Assembly (NCBI RefSeq): GCF_021134715.1
Contig: NC_060028.1
Span: 7,710,501 to 7,774,500 of the forward strand
Source of the DNA: Daphnia pulex
Lineage: Eukaryota; Arthropoda; Branchiopoda; Diplostraca; Daphniidae
DNA: 64,000 nt
Reading direction: 5' to 3'
This document shows positions 13,910-26,000 of this stretch, in pieces; within the stretch, counting starts at the first letter, position 1, and every line of letters starts with the position of its first letter. The notes beneath the pieces are model-generated. The model ran no database searches. It worked only from the letters and a program-made list of their open reading frames with translations, and was not told the origin of the DNA. A program made the translations under genes and the position numbers.

Positions 13910-15673
13910 TGGAGAAACATAATATATAATAATAATAACGTTTCTCCTCTGCTTTTCTCGACTCTCTTCACACGCACAAGGAATTGATGAGCAGTCAGCA
14001 GAAATTTCTCTCTGGCTCTCTGAGCTCTTTGGCTGCCGTCGCCGGATCTTGTTGTGTATTCCGGAAGCGAGCAATCCATCTGTCTGAGCTCCTTTCTTCT
14101 TCTTCTTCTTCATATTTTTGTATACAACCCCGTAAAATAAACTGCGCTGGTGTGTGTGTGTGTGTATAGCGGGGTGGGTGGGATTTATTCCATTCTGCTG
14201 ATGAACTGGTGATGAATTCAGACGCCATGTCACACATTTATCTACTCTGGCGCTATGTATGTCTGGTTTTTTGGCCTCTGTCGAGTGTGGTGTAAATCTA
14301 CACATCAAAAATCCTCCCAGCCTCTCCCTCCCTCCCCCTTCTTTGAAGCGTCTATATAATCTCGTATTCATTTCCAATTCAATTCCTAGTCGCTTTTGAT
14401 TATTTTGATTTCCGCCAGCGATTCCGGCAGCAGCCGTAGCAGTTTCTCCGGGGACTTGGTATATTTTTGTGACTCGTTTGGGATTTTTTAAATGAATGGC
14501 TGGTTGTTTTTATTTGTTTTTCTTGCCACAGCGCTGTATAGTGCAGTGTACATGTATAATAGGAGTGAACAACCATCCGTCAGGAATCGGTTGGGGCGAG
14601 TAGGGATAGGAAAAGAAAGAAAGAGAGTTGTGTGATGTGTAGTAATAGAAATGCGAGAAATCTGATTAGACACGACGAAGAAGAAGAAGAAGAGAGAAAT
14701 CAAGAGAGTGTTGACTTTGATGGGCTGCGATGGATGATGGGCAGTCGAGAAATAACGGAGAAAAATGTGTTAACGGTCGGCCGAGTTGATTGGCCATCGG
14801 CAGTCATCGCTCCCCAGTGACTCACTACAACCACCACACGATCTGATTGCCTTTATGCAAATGCCCCCCAACAGCAGCAGCAGCAGCCCCAAACTATAAT
14901 GTAGGCCTCTCTCTCTCTGGCCATCACCCAGCCGTTGTTTTTGTTGCCCCTCGGTTGAATGTGTCGTCTCACAGTCTGCCGAGACTTCGAGCAGCCAGCC
15001 CATCTCATAGCTCGATGGCGTATAGAGAATCAGATGGGGCAAAGACATCACATATCTATCAGGCGACCGACTTTCTGGCTCGATGGGAAAAGGGGCTTCC
15101 ACGTCAAAGATAGCCCCAGTAGATCTTCTGCTAGGCCTCTGCTCCTATATATACAGCTGGTCGGTGGTTGTCCAGGAGAAACCAATTCATCTCAACCATA
15201 AAGAGGAGAGAGAAAAGGACACATTTTCTTTTTCTTCTTTTTTTGTTGATTTCCACCAAGAAAAATCTACAGAATGTTGATCAGAGAAAGGACTGGTTTT
15301 TTTTTCTTCAAATTTTTCGGGTGTAAAATAATCATGATATTTGATTTTTAAAAAGATCGCGCGCGCAAGTTCTTTGGAACCGCTCATTGGGAACATTTTA
15401 ATTACCAGCTAACGTTTTTGTCTCTCTAGCTAGTATTCCAGTTCCTGATTTGATTTGTGCGTCGAGTCATTATTTAAGCCAAACATGATGTGTGCGTTTG
15501 TCTCTTGTTGGTTTTTTTTTTTTGCTTTTTCACGGAATTAGACGACAAGTATAGAGAGACGTCCGCCTTTGCTGGTTTCGCCCGGTTATTGTGTACGTGT
15601 GTGTGTGCGGGAGGGGGGGTTCGTGATGCGAATTGCTGAGATGAAAAGTGACGAGCCGGTTATGAGAGAGGCC

Positions 15674-15711
15674 GCAGCCCAGCCCAGCCAGCCAGCCAAC
15701 CAGCCAGCCAG
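15674..15711. repeat. CCAG/CCCAG short tandem repeat
   Basis: Imperfect tandem array of CCAG-type units, with related GGCT units around 3841-3861. Confidence 0.75.
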
Positions 15712-16151
15712 AGTCCAGCCGTCCAGCACATTTGAGGCGACTTAGACTAATGTGGACTCTGTCATTATGTTATCGCTTTGCATTTCCTTCTCCATCCACG
15801 TCAAAATAACAAACCAAATAGAACGACACACACACACACACACACAAAAGTGTGTGCGTACTACCAACTCGCTCCCATTTCCAGCCCACTGGATCATAGT
15901 CAAAAGAAGCCCAAGAACGTGAATCAACGCAAATGCCGCCAAAAGCTCAATCAAGAAACGAACGAACGAACGAAAGAAAGAAAAAAACCGACCCAACCAG
16001 TTATGCGTTAGGTATTACAACATCAAAGACAAAACAAATACTCCGAATCGAAATGAGTTATATATATACACATACGTACGGCAAGGAGGGAGCTGTATAG
16101 CTGCTGGCGCTAGCTAACATAGATAATAATAATATAATAACACGGCGAAAA

Positions 16152-16169
16152 ATATATATATATATATAC
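16152..16169. repeat. (TA)n microsatellite
   Basis: Uninterrupted TA run of about nine units. Confidence 0.8.
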
Positions 16170-16599
16170 TAAAGAGCCGAACCTGCTCGGCCAGCTGATT
16201 ACGCATTCAGGCATCAACATCAACACGCCAGAGAAAAAGAGAGAGAGAGAGAGAGCGCTATCAAATTCTCAAAAAAATTCCTCCTGACCTTTTTGAGTTT
16301 ACGAGAAAATTGTATACGTGTGTTTGTTTCCATTTCAGTTGTCTTTTTTTAAAAAATATTTTTATTGCGTCATTTTTAAAATCGCCATGCGCGCTGCCGG
16401 TTTGTGCAATCTAATAATTACGTCAGATATTCTCAGAGTTTGTATTTCGTTGAGGGGAGAATTGTTTCCAGTTCAACTGAGCCAGTGAGAGAGAGAGAGA
16501 AAGAGCCGCTGCTGGTAGATTACCATCGACACCAATTAGCTGATTGATTATATTCCACCTCGCGCAGTCAGCAGAGAGACCCCTGACAGGGCACCATGA

Positions 16600-16622
16600 A
16601 ACACACACACACACACACACAC
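16600..16622. repeat. (CA)n microsatellite
   Basis: Uninterrupted AC/CA run. Similar CA runs lie at about 2049-2075 and 15826-15845. Confidence 0.85.
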
Positions 16623-17917
16623 CCAGGCTGGACGGCATTTTTTCCCTGTTCAAAAATCATCCAAGTTTTCTTTTTTTAATTTTTTAAAAAAGAATTTGGA
16701 AATGTTTCTATTTTTTTTTCTTTTCTTTTGTTTGCCGTGTCGCTTTATTAGGTATCTCTCATTTTTAATGAAGCCACAAAAACGAAAAAATGTGAGTTTT
16801 GTGATATGATAAAAGGCGACTGCTGCTAGCAAATGCTGCTGGCTGGCCCTTTTTGTAGCAAACGAGCCATCAGCGTTTGGCAGGGCTAGTTATAAGAAAG
16901 AAAGAAAGAGAGAGAGATTCATTTGGCACGACATTCATCATCCACCAACAATCAGCACAACCCCCCTCTCTCCTAAAAGGAAAAATTTTCCCCTTCTCAT
17001 TTGGTCAGACACCTGTGTGTGTGTAATACGTTGGACAAAGTTCGTTTAGCGCGCTCACACGTTGAAATGAAGGAAATTTATCAAAATAGAAATGCCAATT
17101 TTTCTCCGAAAAACAAAAAAAGTCACTTTCACGTGATGTAATTGGGAAATTCCGGCTCAATTACAACTGTTATATGCAATATGGTGATTTTTGGCTTTTT
17201 TTTTTTCGGGAGAAATTCTATTGAATTTTTTCCTTCTTATAGTCGACACAGCATAGCAACGGTCGGTTTCCATATGGTAATGAGTCTTGTTAAAAGTCGT
17301 TTTTCTCATTCTTTTATTTTTTATTTTCTCGCGCGCCCGTTCCTATCGCGTCGTGTTTGTTTGGTTGGTTTAGTTTTTACCTTCTTCTTCTTTCTTCTTC
17401 TTCTTCTTTCTTTCTTTCTTGTTGATGTTGTCTGCTCCTTTTACGTCCGTGTATTTACCAAACCGACCGATCCAGTACCTCTCGTCTCTCTGCGTCCAGC
17501 CCCGCAAGTTTGTTCGCCCATCTCGTTAGACCAGGTGTCAAACTCGGGACTAACTCATTTCTTATTATTGAAAGTGAGCGATAGGGCAGAGAGAGAGAGA
17601 TGTCAGGAGACACCACCAAAACAACAACAACAGCTCTAAATTATCGGTTGTCTATATATTATACACTACACACACAGCACACACAGCTAGCGATCTACCG
17701 AATCAAGCGTTTCCCCGATCTCATGGGGAATAAATTAAATGAAAATAAAAATAAAAAAAAGGTAACAAAATCGAGTTTTTCACGTGACCAATGAAGGAAT
17801 GTATTGGACAAACAGAGAAATCAAATCAATTGATGGATTGTGCAGCTTGTACAGTTTTGGTGGGAGAAATTAGAATTAATGATTACACGTTATGTATAAT
17901 ATATTTATAATTATGCA

Positions 17918-18200
17918 TATACAGTCATGCCTGAAAGTTTCTTGAACAGGCAAATGGCTCTCTATGTTTTCAGTTTAATTTGACGGAAGGGATACTACGG
18001 TGCCTACCGTACCCCCGATATTTTACGCCCTTTTCTCTTTTTCTTTATATTTTTCTCTTCCTTTACCTACGAAAGAAAAAGAGAAAAAGGCGCAAAATAC
18101 TGGGGGTACGGTAGGCACCGTAGTATCCCTTCCGTCAAATTAAACTGAGAACATAGAGAGCCATTTGCCTGTTCAAGAAACTTTCAGGCATGACTGTATA
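17918..18200. mobile_element. Foldback MITE with Tc1/mariner-like termini
   Basis: A 283-bp near-perfect palindrome. The left arm begins TATACAGTCATGCCTGAAAG and the right end is its reverse complement. The arms pair through about 120 bp each, with scattered mismatches (for example T/C inside the ctctctatgtt segment), around a pyrimidine/purine-rich centre near 18055. The ends read TA-CAGT...ACTG-TA, as expected for a Tc1/mariner-type TA target duplication with CAGT termini. It has no coding capacity, so it is a non-autonomous element. It sits about 360 bp downstream of the ems stop codon. The high arm identity suggests recent insertion or gene-conversion-like maintenance (inference). Confidence 0.85.
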
Positions 18201-18562
18201 ATATTTATCGAATGGAATTAGATACATCTTCTTGACTGATGGCAGTTACGACACAACAACAAAAAATGGTGAGGGCAATTTTGTTTCAAATTGAAGACAA
18301 ACGGACAAACAATCGAAAAAATTAGATGCGGCTGGATATGTACACAAGCCAAGACGGAACCAACTAAGCTCGGACACACATTGAACGATTTTAACGGACA
18401 CGACGAACAGCTTGAGACTCTCTAACGTATGTTTTTTTTTTTACATATTTGCATGTGAAAATTACAATAATGAAGTCGAGAAGAATTTTCAAAGAAGAAA
18501 AAGATAAAAACATTCGGTGGTGTGTGTGTCGTGTTGTCCGTTCTCGGTCAACAACGTGGGAA

Positions 18563-20026
18563 TCAACTGTAAATCATCCGGCGATCGTGGTGCGGATGAT
18601 TACCCGCCGACGGATTGTGGTGGAGGAAATCCTCGTCGTCTGACACTTCGAGATCAATGTCGGAATTGTCTTCGTCGTCGCTCATCATCATCTGATCGGA
18701 GGAGCCGGCGTGGTTGCCGCCACCACCGCCGGATTTCTTACTGCCGCTGCCTGGCGCTGGATCGTCACCCTCCTGCTGGACACGCTTGTGCTTGGTGCGC
18801 CGATTTTGAAACCAGACTTTCACCTAATTATACCAGAAGGTAAAATGGAGAGTTTAGTTCGTGATCGTTTTAAAAGGAATGAAGATATTACAACTCGCTC
18901 GCCGGAAGCGTTTAATTTACCTGAGTTTCGGTGAGGTTGAGATTCTGGGCCAGCTGCTTGCGCTCGGCTCCGACGACGTAGTGATTCTTTTCGAACGCGT
19001 GTTCCAACTTGAGCAGTTGGCTGGGCGAGAAGGCCGTTCGCACGCGCTTCGGCTTGCGGAACGGCGACAGGAGGAATCCGGCCAAATCACCTGGACCTTA
19101 ATAATTAGAAAAAGAAATGGACGGCACGTTTAGATCATTGAACTTCTTTTTCGTTAAACGATTTTGAGCTTAGGAATTTTGTTTGGGCTGGTTTTGAAAT
19201 TCTTACCGGCGGGAAAACGTTGATGGGCGGCGACGGCCAATAGCCGCTGTTGCTGCTGGCGAGCCTGCGCCAAGAGCCACCAGGGGTGATTGCCTGCGCC
19301 GGGCGGAGGCGGAGGTCCGGCCATCATCATGTGAGGATGGAACGGCTGCTGCTGCTGCTGAGCGTAAAGGGCTCGCATGCTGGCCAAGGCCTCAAAGTAG
19401 GCCGGCCCCATGGCTGCGTGTTGCTGTTGTTGCTGGTGAGGAGGCAGAGGCCATCCGGGCATCATTTGCGGATGCGGAGGAGGTGCGACGATGGGCGAAG
19501 ACTCGGGTTCAGAGCGGACCGAAACCGGAGTGCCGCCGGACGAGCCCGGACGCGGGCTGACCGACTGGAAACCGCTTTCGTGGTGCACAAGTCGTTGATT
19601 GTTGCTGGCCGGCAGCAAAGGAACATCGGGCGGACTGGCCGAGCGGCTTCCGTCGGAAGCCGAGGAATGGGACGACGACGAGGCCGGGCGGTTGTTGTTG
19701 GAACTGCTGCTGGCCGTGCCCACGATCGAGTCGATGGAGAAACCGATTTTAGGCTTTGGTGGACTGACGACGGGCGGCGATGAGGAGCTGGCCGTCACTA
19801 CTGTCGTCGATGAGATGGGCGAGGCCCGGCTGCTGGCCTTATTCGGCTGGTCTTCCATGGCACTGGCGAACTGGTTGAGGCCGCTGCTCTTGTTGCTCAG
19901 GCCGTTGAAGTGCATCAAATGCTGGAGGTGCTGGTTGACGAAGAGCGGCGACGGATGAACGGAAACCATTCCGGAAGGTGAAGAGCTGCAACTGTTGGGG
20001 CTCGTCGACGGGGTCAAGATCGTCAT
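18563..20026 (-). CDS. ems: Empty spiracles (Ems/Emx) homeobox transcription factor
   Basis: Nuclear DNA-binding patterning factor of the Emx family. Exons (minus): 20026-19207, 19096-18921 and 18823-18563, giving 418 aa in frame throughout. The eh1-like motif [13 protein letters not shown] is near residues 91-103; a Ser/Pro/Gln-rich region and WWLLAQARQ follow. The homeodomain spans about 289-348, with RTAFSPSQL in helix 1, [20 protein letters not shown] in helix 3, and an intron exactly between homeodomain positions 44 and 45, a site shared by many homeobox genes. The C-terminus is acidic ([17 protein letters not shown]). Hexapeptide-like FLLSPF precedes the homeodomain. The start chosen is MTILTPSTS at 20026; the open frame continues to 20419, but that stretch looks like 5' UTR with a possible UTR intron. 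The name rests on homeodomain identity. Which of the two genes is ems and which is E5 is not settled. Confidence 0.93.
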
Positions 20027-23000
20027 GTCACACTGCGCTGGACCACTGTCGACAATTTGTTGGTTTGGTTGAACTTTGAACTTTTGTTTGTTTTTTTTTA
20101 AATAATAGGCCGAAAATGAATTTCTTCCGTTGATTGGCAAAATGAAACCGGAAATGAATGAAAATTGATTGGCCGAAATTTGTTTGTTTAACTGGGGGGT
20201 GCACTCACTTTTGAACAGGGAAGTCAAAGAGAGAAAGAAAAGAGAGAACGTCTGAACTGTGAGAGAGCCTGTGGTCGAATGATGATCCCCTCTGACCAGT
20301 TTGAGCTTTTGTAGCCCTGCAGGCCAGCAGCACAAAAGCAGCGCAGCACGTAGGGTGGATGGGATGGAGGGGCAAAAAGGGGGCGACCAAGGATATGGGA
20401 GAAGATATTCTAACCGCACCTCCGGTGAGGGGCCTAGCCGATGCCATTGGTCGCCGTTGGAACCATCGGAGCCGCCAGATTTCGCCCGCCCATTGGCCGA
20501 CTAGGCGAACGCTACTCCTCCCACATACCTCTGATGGCATATACTTTCAATTCCCTCGTCTACTCCGCCCTTATTCTCTTCATTTCCCCCCCTTCTTTCT
20601 TCTTTTCCTTTTTTCGAAGGGGATCATTTACATGTTGATCCATTTGAATGCATCCGAGCTGCTCTCTCTCTCCACCCACCCCCAGGAAAAAAAGGAATTT
20701 CTCCCATTTTGCCTCTCATCATCACCATCAGCCCCGCCAAGAGTTCTTCTTCCACTTACTAAATTCAACATATTTTTTGATGAGCCCGGGGATCATATCG
20801 TCTATACATATAGGCAGCAGCAGCTGCCGCTCTCCATCCTCTTCTCTATCCCATATACAAGCGGTGGGATTCGTTTCACTTGGGCTCATCATCAGCCGAC
20901 TTCACACCGTGTGTTCCTTATAGACTAGGCGCTTTATTTCCTTCTTCTTCTCTCTCTCGCTCGATCTCGAGAATAAAAAATATTGAGAGGCTCAACACAA
21001 CATTTCGCTGCCGATAATTTACGAGCATCCACAGCAGTCCAATAAAATCTAAAGGAAAAAAAAGGCCTTAGATTTCATTTGATTTTTTAGTTTTCATCGC
21101 TTCTTTTTCTCTATTTCTCTCGGGTTTCTCTCCATATTTTTTTTGGTTGGGACCGTTGGGCTCGTGCCCCTCTCTCTCACACCGGGACTCTCATCATCAT
21201 ATCATCATCCCGCGCTAGGATTGTGTATATCATATTATACACATACATATGCATGTATAATATCGAGAAAGGGGCTGGTGCATATGTGAGACGTTTAATG
21301 CGTGACGTTAGATAGAGAAGATGACTCCCGATTACACAACACACTACTATAGAAAGGGGCTGCTGCTGGGAGTCGAGATATCATAGACATCATGCGAAGG
21401 GGGTTTCCAATATCAGGAGATAAACTTCTTCTGAGTCTCTCAAGTTATTTAGCTGCTGCTGAGCAACTCCCAAACAAATTTCGATCGATAAATCTACCGG
21501 GGGCCTATATATGCAAGGATATAAGGCGCCCCCCCCTCAGTTTCATCTATCGAGATTTTCCACGAAAGAAAACCTGTCATGACATTTCACTCCAATAAAT
21601 TGTGTGGTAGTTAGTGTTGTGCAGAGTAGTAGTCGTAGTAGTGGCAGCCACAGTTGGAACTTGTAATCGAAAAAGAAGAAAATGTTTGGCTGCTGCTGCT
21701 GCTGCTGCGGACCTGTGATAATATTTTGAAATGAGGAAACCCATCAAGGAGCGTGCTGGGCCCCTTATCCGCGTTCACGCCTATTTATACTGCAGATTTA
21801 CTGTGTATCATATCATATCTCTCTCTTTCTCTAAAATATTTATACGCTCAAAGTCTCTCCGTGTGTGAAATGATATACGACAGTAATCGCATAACGATGA
21901 GACACCCCCCATTTCTATATGGAGGCGAAACCAAATTATTATTTAGAGATATGTGCCAGCAGTTGAAGTTTTTGGTGTTTTGGTATTTTGAGACTTTTTC
22001 GGGGCCTAAAAAACCAAACTAATGATATGAATAATACAACGACCGCGGGCCCTGCGTCTTCTGTGCATATCAGCGCTCGATCCAATATCGTTATTATATA
22101 TATAATATACACCAGCCCATGATTCATGCCATTAAACACAATATAACATTCTTAAAAAATAAAAAGAAAAAGAACGAGCTTTTTTTTACTATGCATCTAG
22201 GATATATCTCTCTCGTTTCCTTTTCGATCCATCAGAAAATAAATTGGCCCATTCTTTGCGCCCTATCTCTTGCATGTATCAAATTGCACATTTGGTTTTC
22301 GAGAAAATTCAAGCGAATATCAGCGCGCGATGGCCTTTTTTTTTGCCTTTTTTGTTTGGGTTGAACCCAACAGCAATGATCCGACATCATTGAGAAACAT
22401 TTGTCTGCAACAACAAGGTCTGCCTCCTCCTCCTCCTCCTTTTTTAGGGGGGGGGGGGCTGTCGACACGACATGGTCATACAAGCAAACGTACACGACGA
22501 CATTAACGTGACTCTGGTCGTGCTGGCAATCAGACGACCCTCGTCTAACGCGCTGCTGCTGACGACGTGCTTTTGACTTTTTCTACTTACCCGCCCGTCT
22601 CGTCCGTTTTGAGGGCGCCCGTTTCTCAAATTTCCATCAAACTGTGCTGCTGCTGGGATAAATAATGACTGGGCCACTGTCAAAGTGGGCTTGAGTGGGG
22701 GCGGATGCGATTGCCTTTATATATCCAAAATAAACGCATAATTTGAAATCGCATTGAGAAATGATGGCCCGACAGTAGACGCAGTCACTTTGAATTGCTG
22801 CAACGGCTCGTTTTGTTGTTTTGTTGTTTTTTTTTTTTTTGTCCGTCTGTCTGTGCTGGGCCAGCCAGATTTGCCACGGCATTCGTCAGTCATCAAGCGG
22901 GACAGACGCGTGCGTCACGCCAGTCATAGCCCAGCAAAAGATCATCAGTAGCCACTCTGCTGCGCTTGAGTTGATATCAACTCCAATCAAGCCAAGCGGT

Positions 23001-26000
23001 TATGATGATTGGGGGGGAAGAAGAAAGAAAATTTGTGTTTGATGTACGTACACGAGTCGGCTCACGGCAACGGCTCGTTTAGATTCTCTCTCTCTGCCGA
23101 GATATTGTAACACGTCACGTGATTTCACGTCCGCCTTTATTTCACCGCTCGGATTGAAACATCTTATTTAATGTTTGATATACTCAAGGGTCTTCTTTCT
23201 TTCTTTCTTTTTCAAAAAAAGAAGTTGACAACGTCAAGGGCTTTTTGATTTCTTTTTCTCGACTGTTGTAGCTACACAACATAATACATTCACTATAGAT
23301 CTTCAATTGAATCAACGACAGGCGCAAGCCTCTCTCTGGCCCCGTCAAATGCTGGAAACTATATCTTGTGGTGTCTATATAACATTCCTGTTTTCATGTT
23401 GGCGCTGTTGTGTCTCCTTATAGATATCCTCTGAAAAAAAATTCCTCTCTCCTTTAGACGTACAACCCCCACCCGCTGTCTTGGCTTTTATCCACGAAAT
23501 ATGCGTATACAATTCGTGGAAAATCGTTGATCATTGTCACCTGATAAATATATAAAAAGGGGGGAGAAAAAGGAAAGAAAAATAAGGACAACGAACGACG
23601 ACGACGAGATGGTTATATATATACGCTATATAGTTGTGTGCGGTGTGGTGTTTGTGCCGGGCTGGAAAGGTGAAATAAAAAAAAGGAGAGAAACACACAC
23701 ACAAAAGGCCGTCATTGTCCCAACTCAAAAGGGCCACAGGATCTAACCCAACGGGCCCAGCAACTACAACCATCGATTACTATAAAGAGGGAACGTGACA
23801 GACTCAACGAGCCAGGAGCAGCCTATATGGCCGAGGAGAAGTGTGCGGCTTGAATATCGCACTAATTTGAAACAGATGATGAGAATAATGGATGTCTATG
23901 GGAGGAGGGGTCTGTGGGAAGCACAAAAAGAAGTAAACGAGCGATACATCGAGGGAAAAAGGAGAGCAAAAAAATAATAAAAAAAAAGGGACCGTGATAA
24001 TGGCGACAATGAAACCTTTTGGGGTCGGTTCAAAAGTTCCGCGTAAAATGGGAAGAAAAGGGAATACAACTCTCAACTCGAATTCTTTATTATTTTTTGG
24101 GGGTATACAGGGGCACACAAAAATTCTATATGGTTGGGAATAATATAAGAGAAAGGTACACATCGGACAACACGGTGAAAAAAAGACAAATCTCCATGAG
24201 GTCCATCCACGAGTCTATTATATTATAGTGTAGTACTTGTTCTTTCATCCCTTTTTGCTTGGATTTTTTCTCGGCAGTGTTCCAGCCACTTTTCCAGTCC
24301 CTTGTCACCCGTTTTGTTAGTTCGCCAAGTGTCTAAATTTCCAGAAAAGAAGAATGACAGCAGGAAAAAAAGGGAAACAAAGTTCACACAATTCGACACT
24401 TTGTGCGATTCGACGGACTAGAGTTCATATGTACCTTTTTTTTCCCCTTCTCTCTCTATGGCCATTATATTATTCTATTGGCAACAAAAAATAACACAGA
24501 CTCTTTTTTACCCATGTGAATGAAGTGGAACACGACTTCATTTTGGCTGCTCATTGTATATATATACATACATACGGGCGCTGTGTATATTTTTGTATGT
24601 ACAACAGAGACTTTCGCCTCCTCTTATTCTATGACCATCTCGACTCTTGGACAAGGAAATCATCAAAGACAAATTCAATAGAATCACAAGGAATTCATCT
24701 TCTTCTTCTTTTTCTCTGGGAGAGATTTTGCGGTCTCCCAGAGATGAAAACAGGGGACACTGTACTCCTTTTTTTTTTCTTGAGCTGGGCCGATTGTTGG
24801 TAGACCCGTTGTTGTATTGATGTATACGTGAATAAGATGGGAATTGTTCCGAATGGACGGACAAGTGTGCCTCAGACAGAAGGAGGCTGGAACTTTTCGA
24901 GAGCGCAGTCTCAGCAGCAGTTGCCGTTGAGTTCATCAATTTCTCGGAGGACTCACTGGCCCATGTAGTGCGGGCCCCCTTGCTGGGCTATTCGAACCTA
25001 TGATACGAACCCGCCCTTTTATGTCCCACCAAAAAAAAAAAAAAACTTGAAGAAGAAGAAGAAGAAGAACCGCCATATACAATCTACATAGTTTCGCTTG
25101 TGTATGCAGTAGGAGTAGTACCGTAGTACTACCCCGAAAAGAAATTTGTATACATCACCTGATAACACCGAGGCATTGTTGGGCCGTGTCCCTATTTTTC
25201 TTCTCTTTTTCTTTTTTTTTTACCCAGCAGAAGCCATCAGGGTCTTGTATTTTTCCTTATAGCCGAGATATCCTCTGATGCTCATTACACCGAGTGTCGA
25301 GGCGTTGGCACAGAAAAATCTCCCGGGCCAACGCCGAGAGTCTATTAACGAATGGAATAATAATCTCATCCCCGAATACATATGATAGATAAACAGCTGC
25401 TGCCGATGCAAATCACACGGTTCATCAACCACCACTGGGGGAGGGGGGGGGGAGCCGCTTGTTATGACTCCCGGCCGTGATCACGCAGCCAGCGCCACAA
25501 ACTCTTCTTTATCGCTGGATCCAGAAAGAAAAAAAAAGGATTCACATTTCATTTGATTGACTGGCGTTTGTGCCAGAGAGAGAGAGAGTCTTATTTGGCT
25601 GGGTAGATAAGCCAAAACAGAACCACAGCAAAGCATCATCAGTACTATTACAAGAGAGAGAGAAAAGTCTGAAAAGTCCAGCACCATTTTTTCGACCCCT
25701 CGTCTCCCAACTCTATTACATATGCGCATTAAGGAGCCGAGCCAGGAGGCAGCTGTTGGTCAGACCAGACTCTATTAGTCACTGTTGGAGGAATTGTGTG
25801 TGTGCGCGTCTGTACAGTGTGTAATGTGGTGCCCTCCTCGTTTCCCTTGGCCTCTTTAACCTTGTCGCTGACCCTTGGCAGCAGCCGCAGCAGGAGCCAT
25901 ACCAGTTTTCTTATTCCTTTTATTTCTTCTCTACTGCCATCATCCACTAGGATAGAAGAAGGAATAACGTACAGAGAACCGGAGGAGAGAGAGTGTGACA

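Larger units (their letters stand above)
1565..17917. other. Noncoding interval between the two ems-type genes
   Basis: About 16 kb upstream of the first homeobox gene without a convincing exon. ORFs here are short, low-complexity and present on both strands. The DNA is full of CT/GA, CA, TTC/GAA and GAT tracts and homopolymers. As it flanks a patterning gene and lies downstream of a second one, it probably holds cis-regulatory modules (inference). No specific enhancer, tRNA or ncRNA could be identified by reading. Confidence 0.6.

Noticed and set aside
13868-14377. 169-codon minus ORF
   Set aside because: Built from GA/CT, CA and GAA tracts; repetitive residues and no domain.
17142-17639. 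165-codon plus ORF in T-rich DNA
   Set aside because: Phe/Leu/Ser-rich translation of pyrimidine tracts; no conserved motif.
19250-19958. Plus-strand ORFs of 119-177 codons opposite ems exon 1
   Set aside because: Arg-rich mirror of a GC-rich coding exon; no splice context or motif.
20027-20419. In-frame N-terminal extension of ems to 20419
   Set aside because: Composition is unlike Ems proteins, and a GTGAGT donor-like site suggests it is 5' UTR; the start at 20026 fits better.
24960-25015. Possible tRNA T-arm (TTCGAACC)
   Set aside because: No A box, anticodon arm or acceptor pairing around it.
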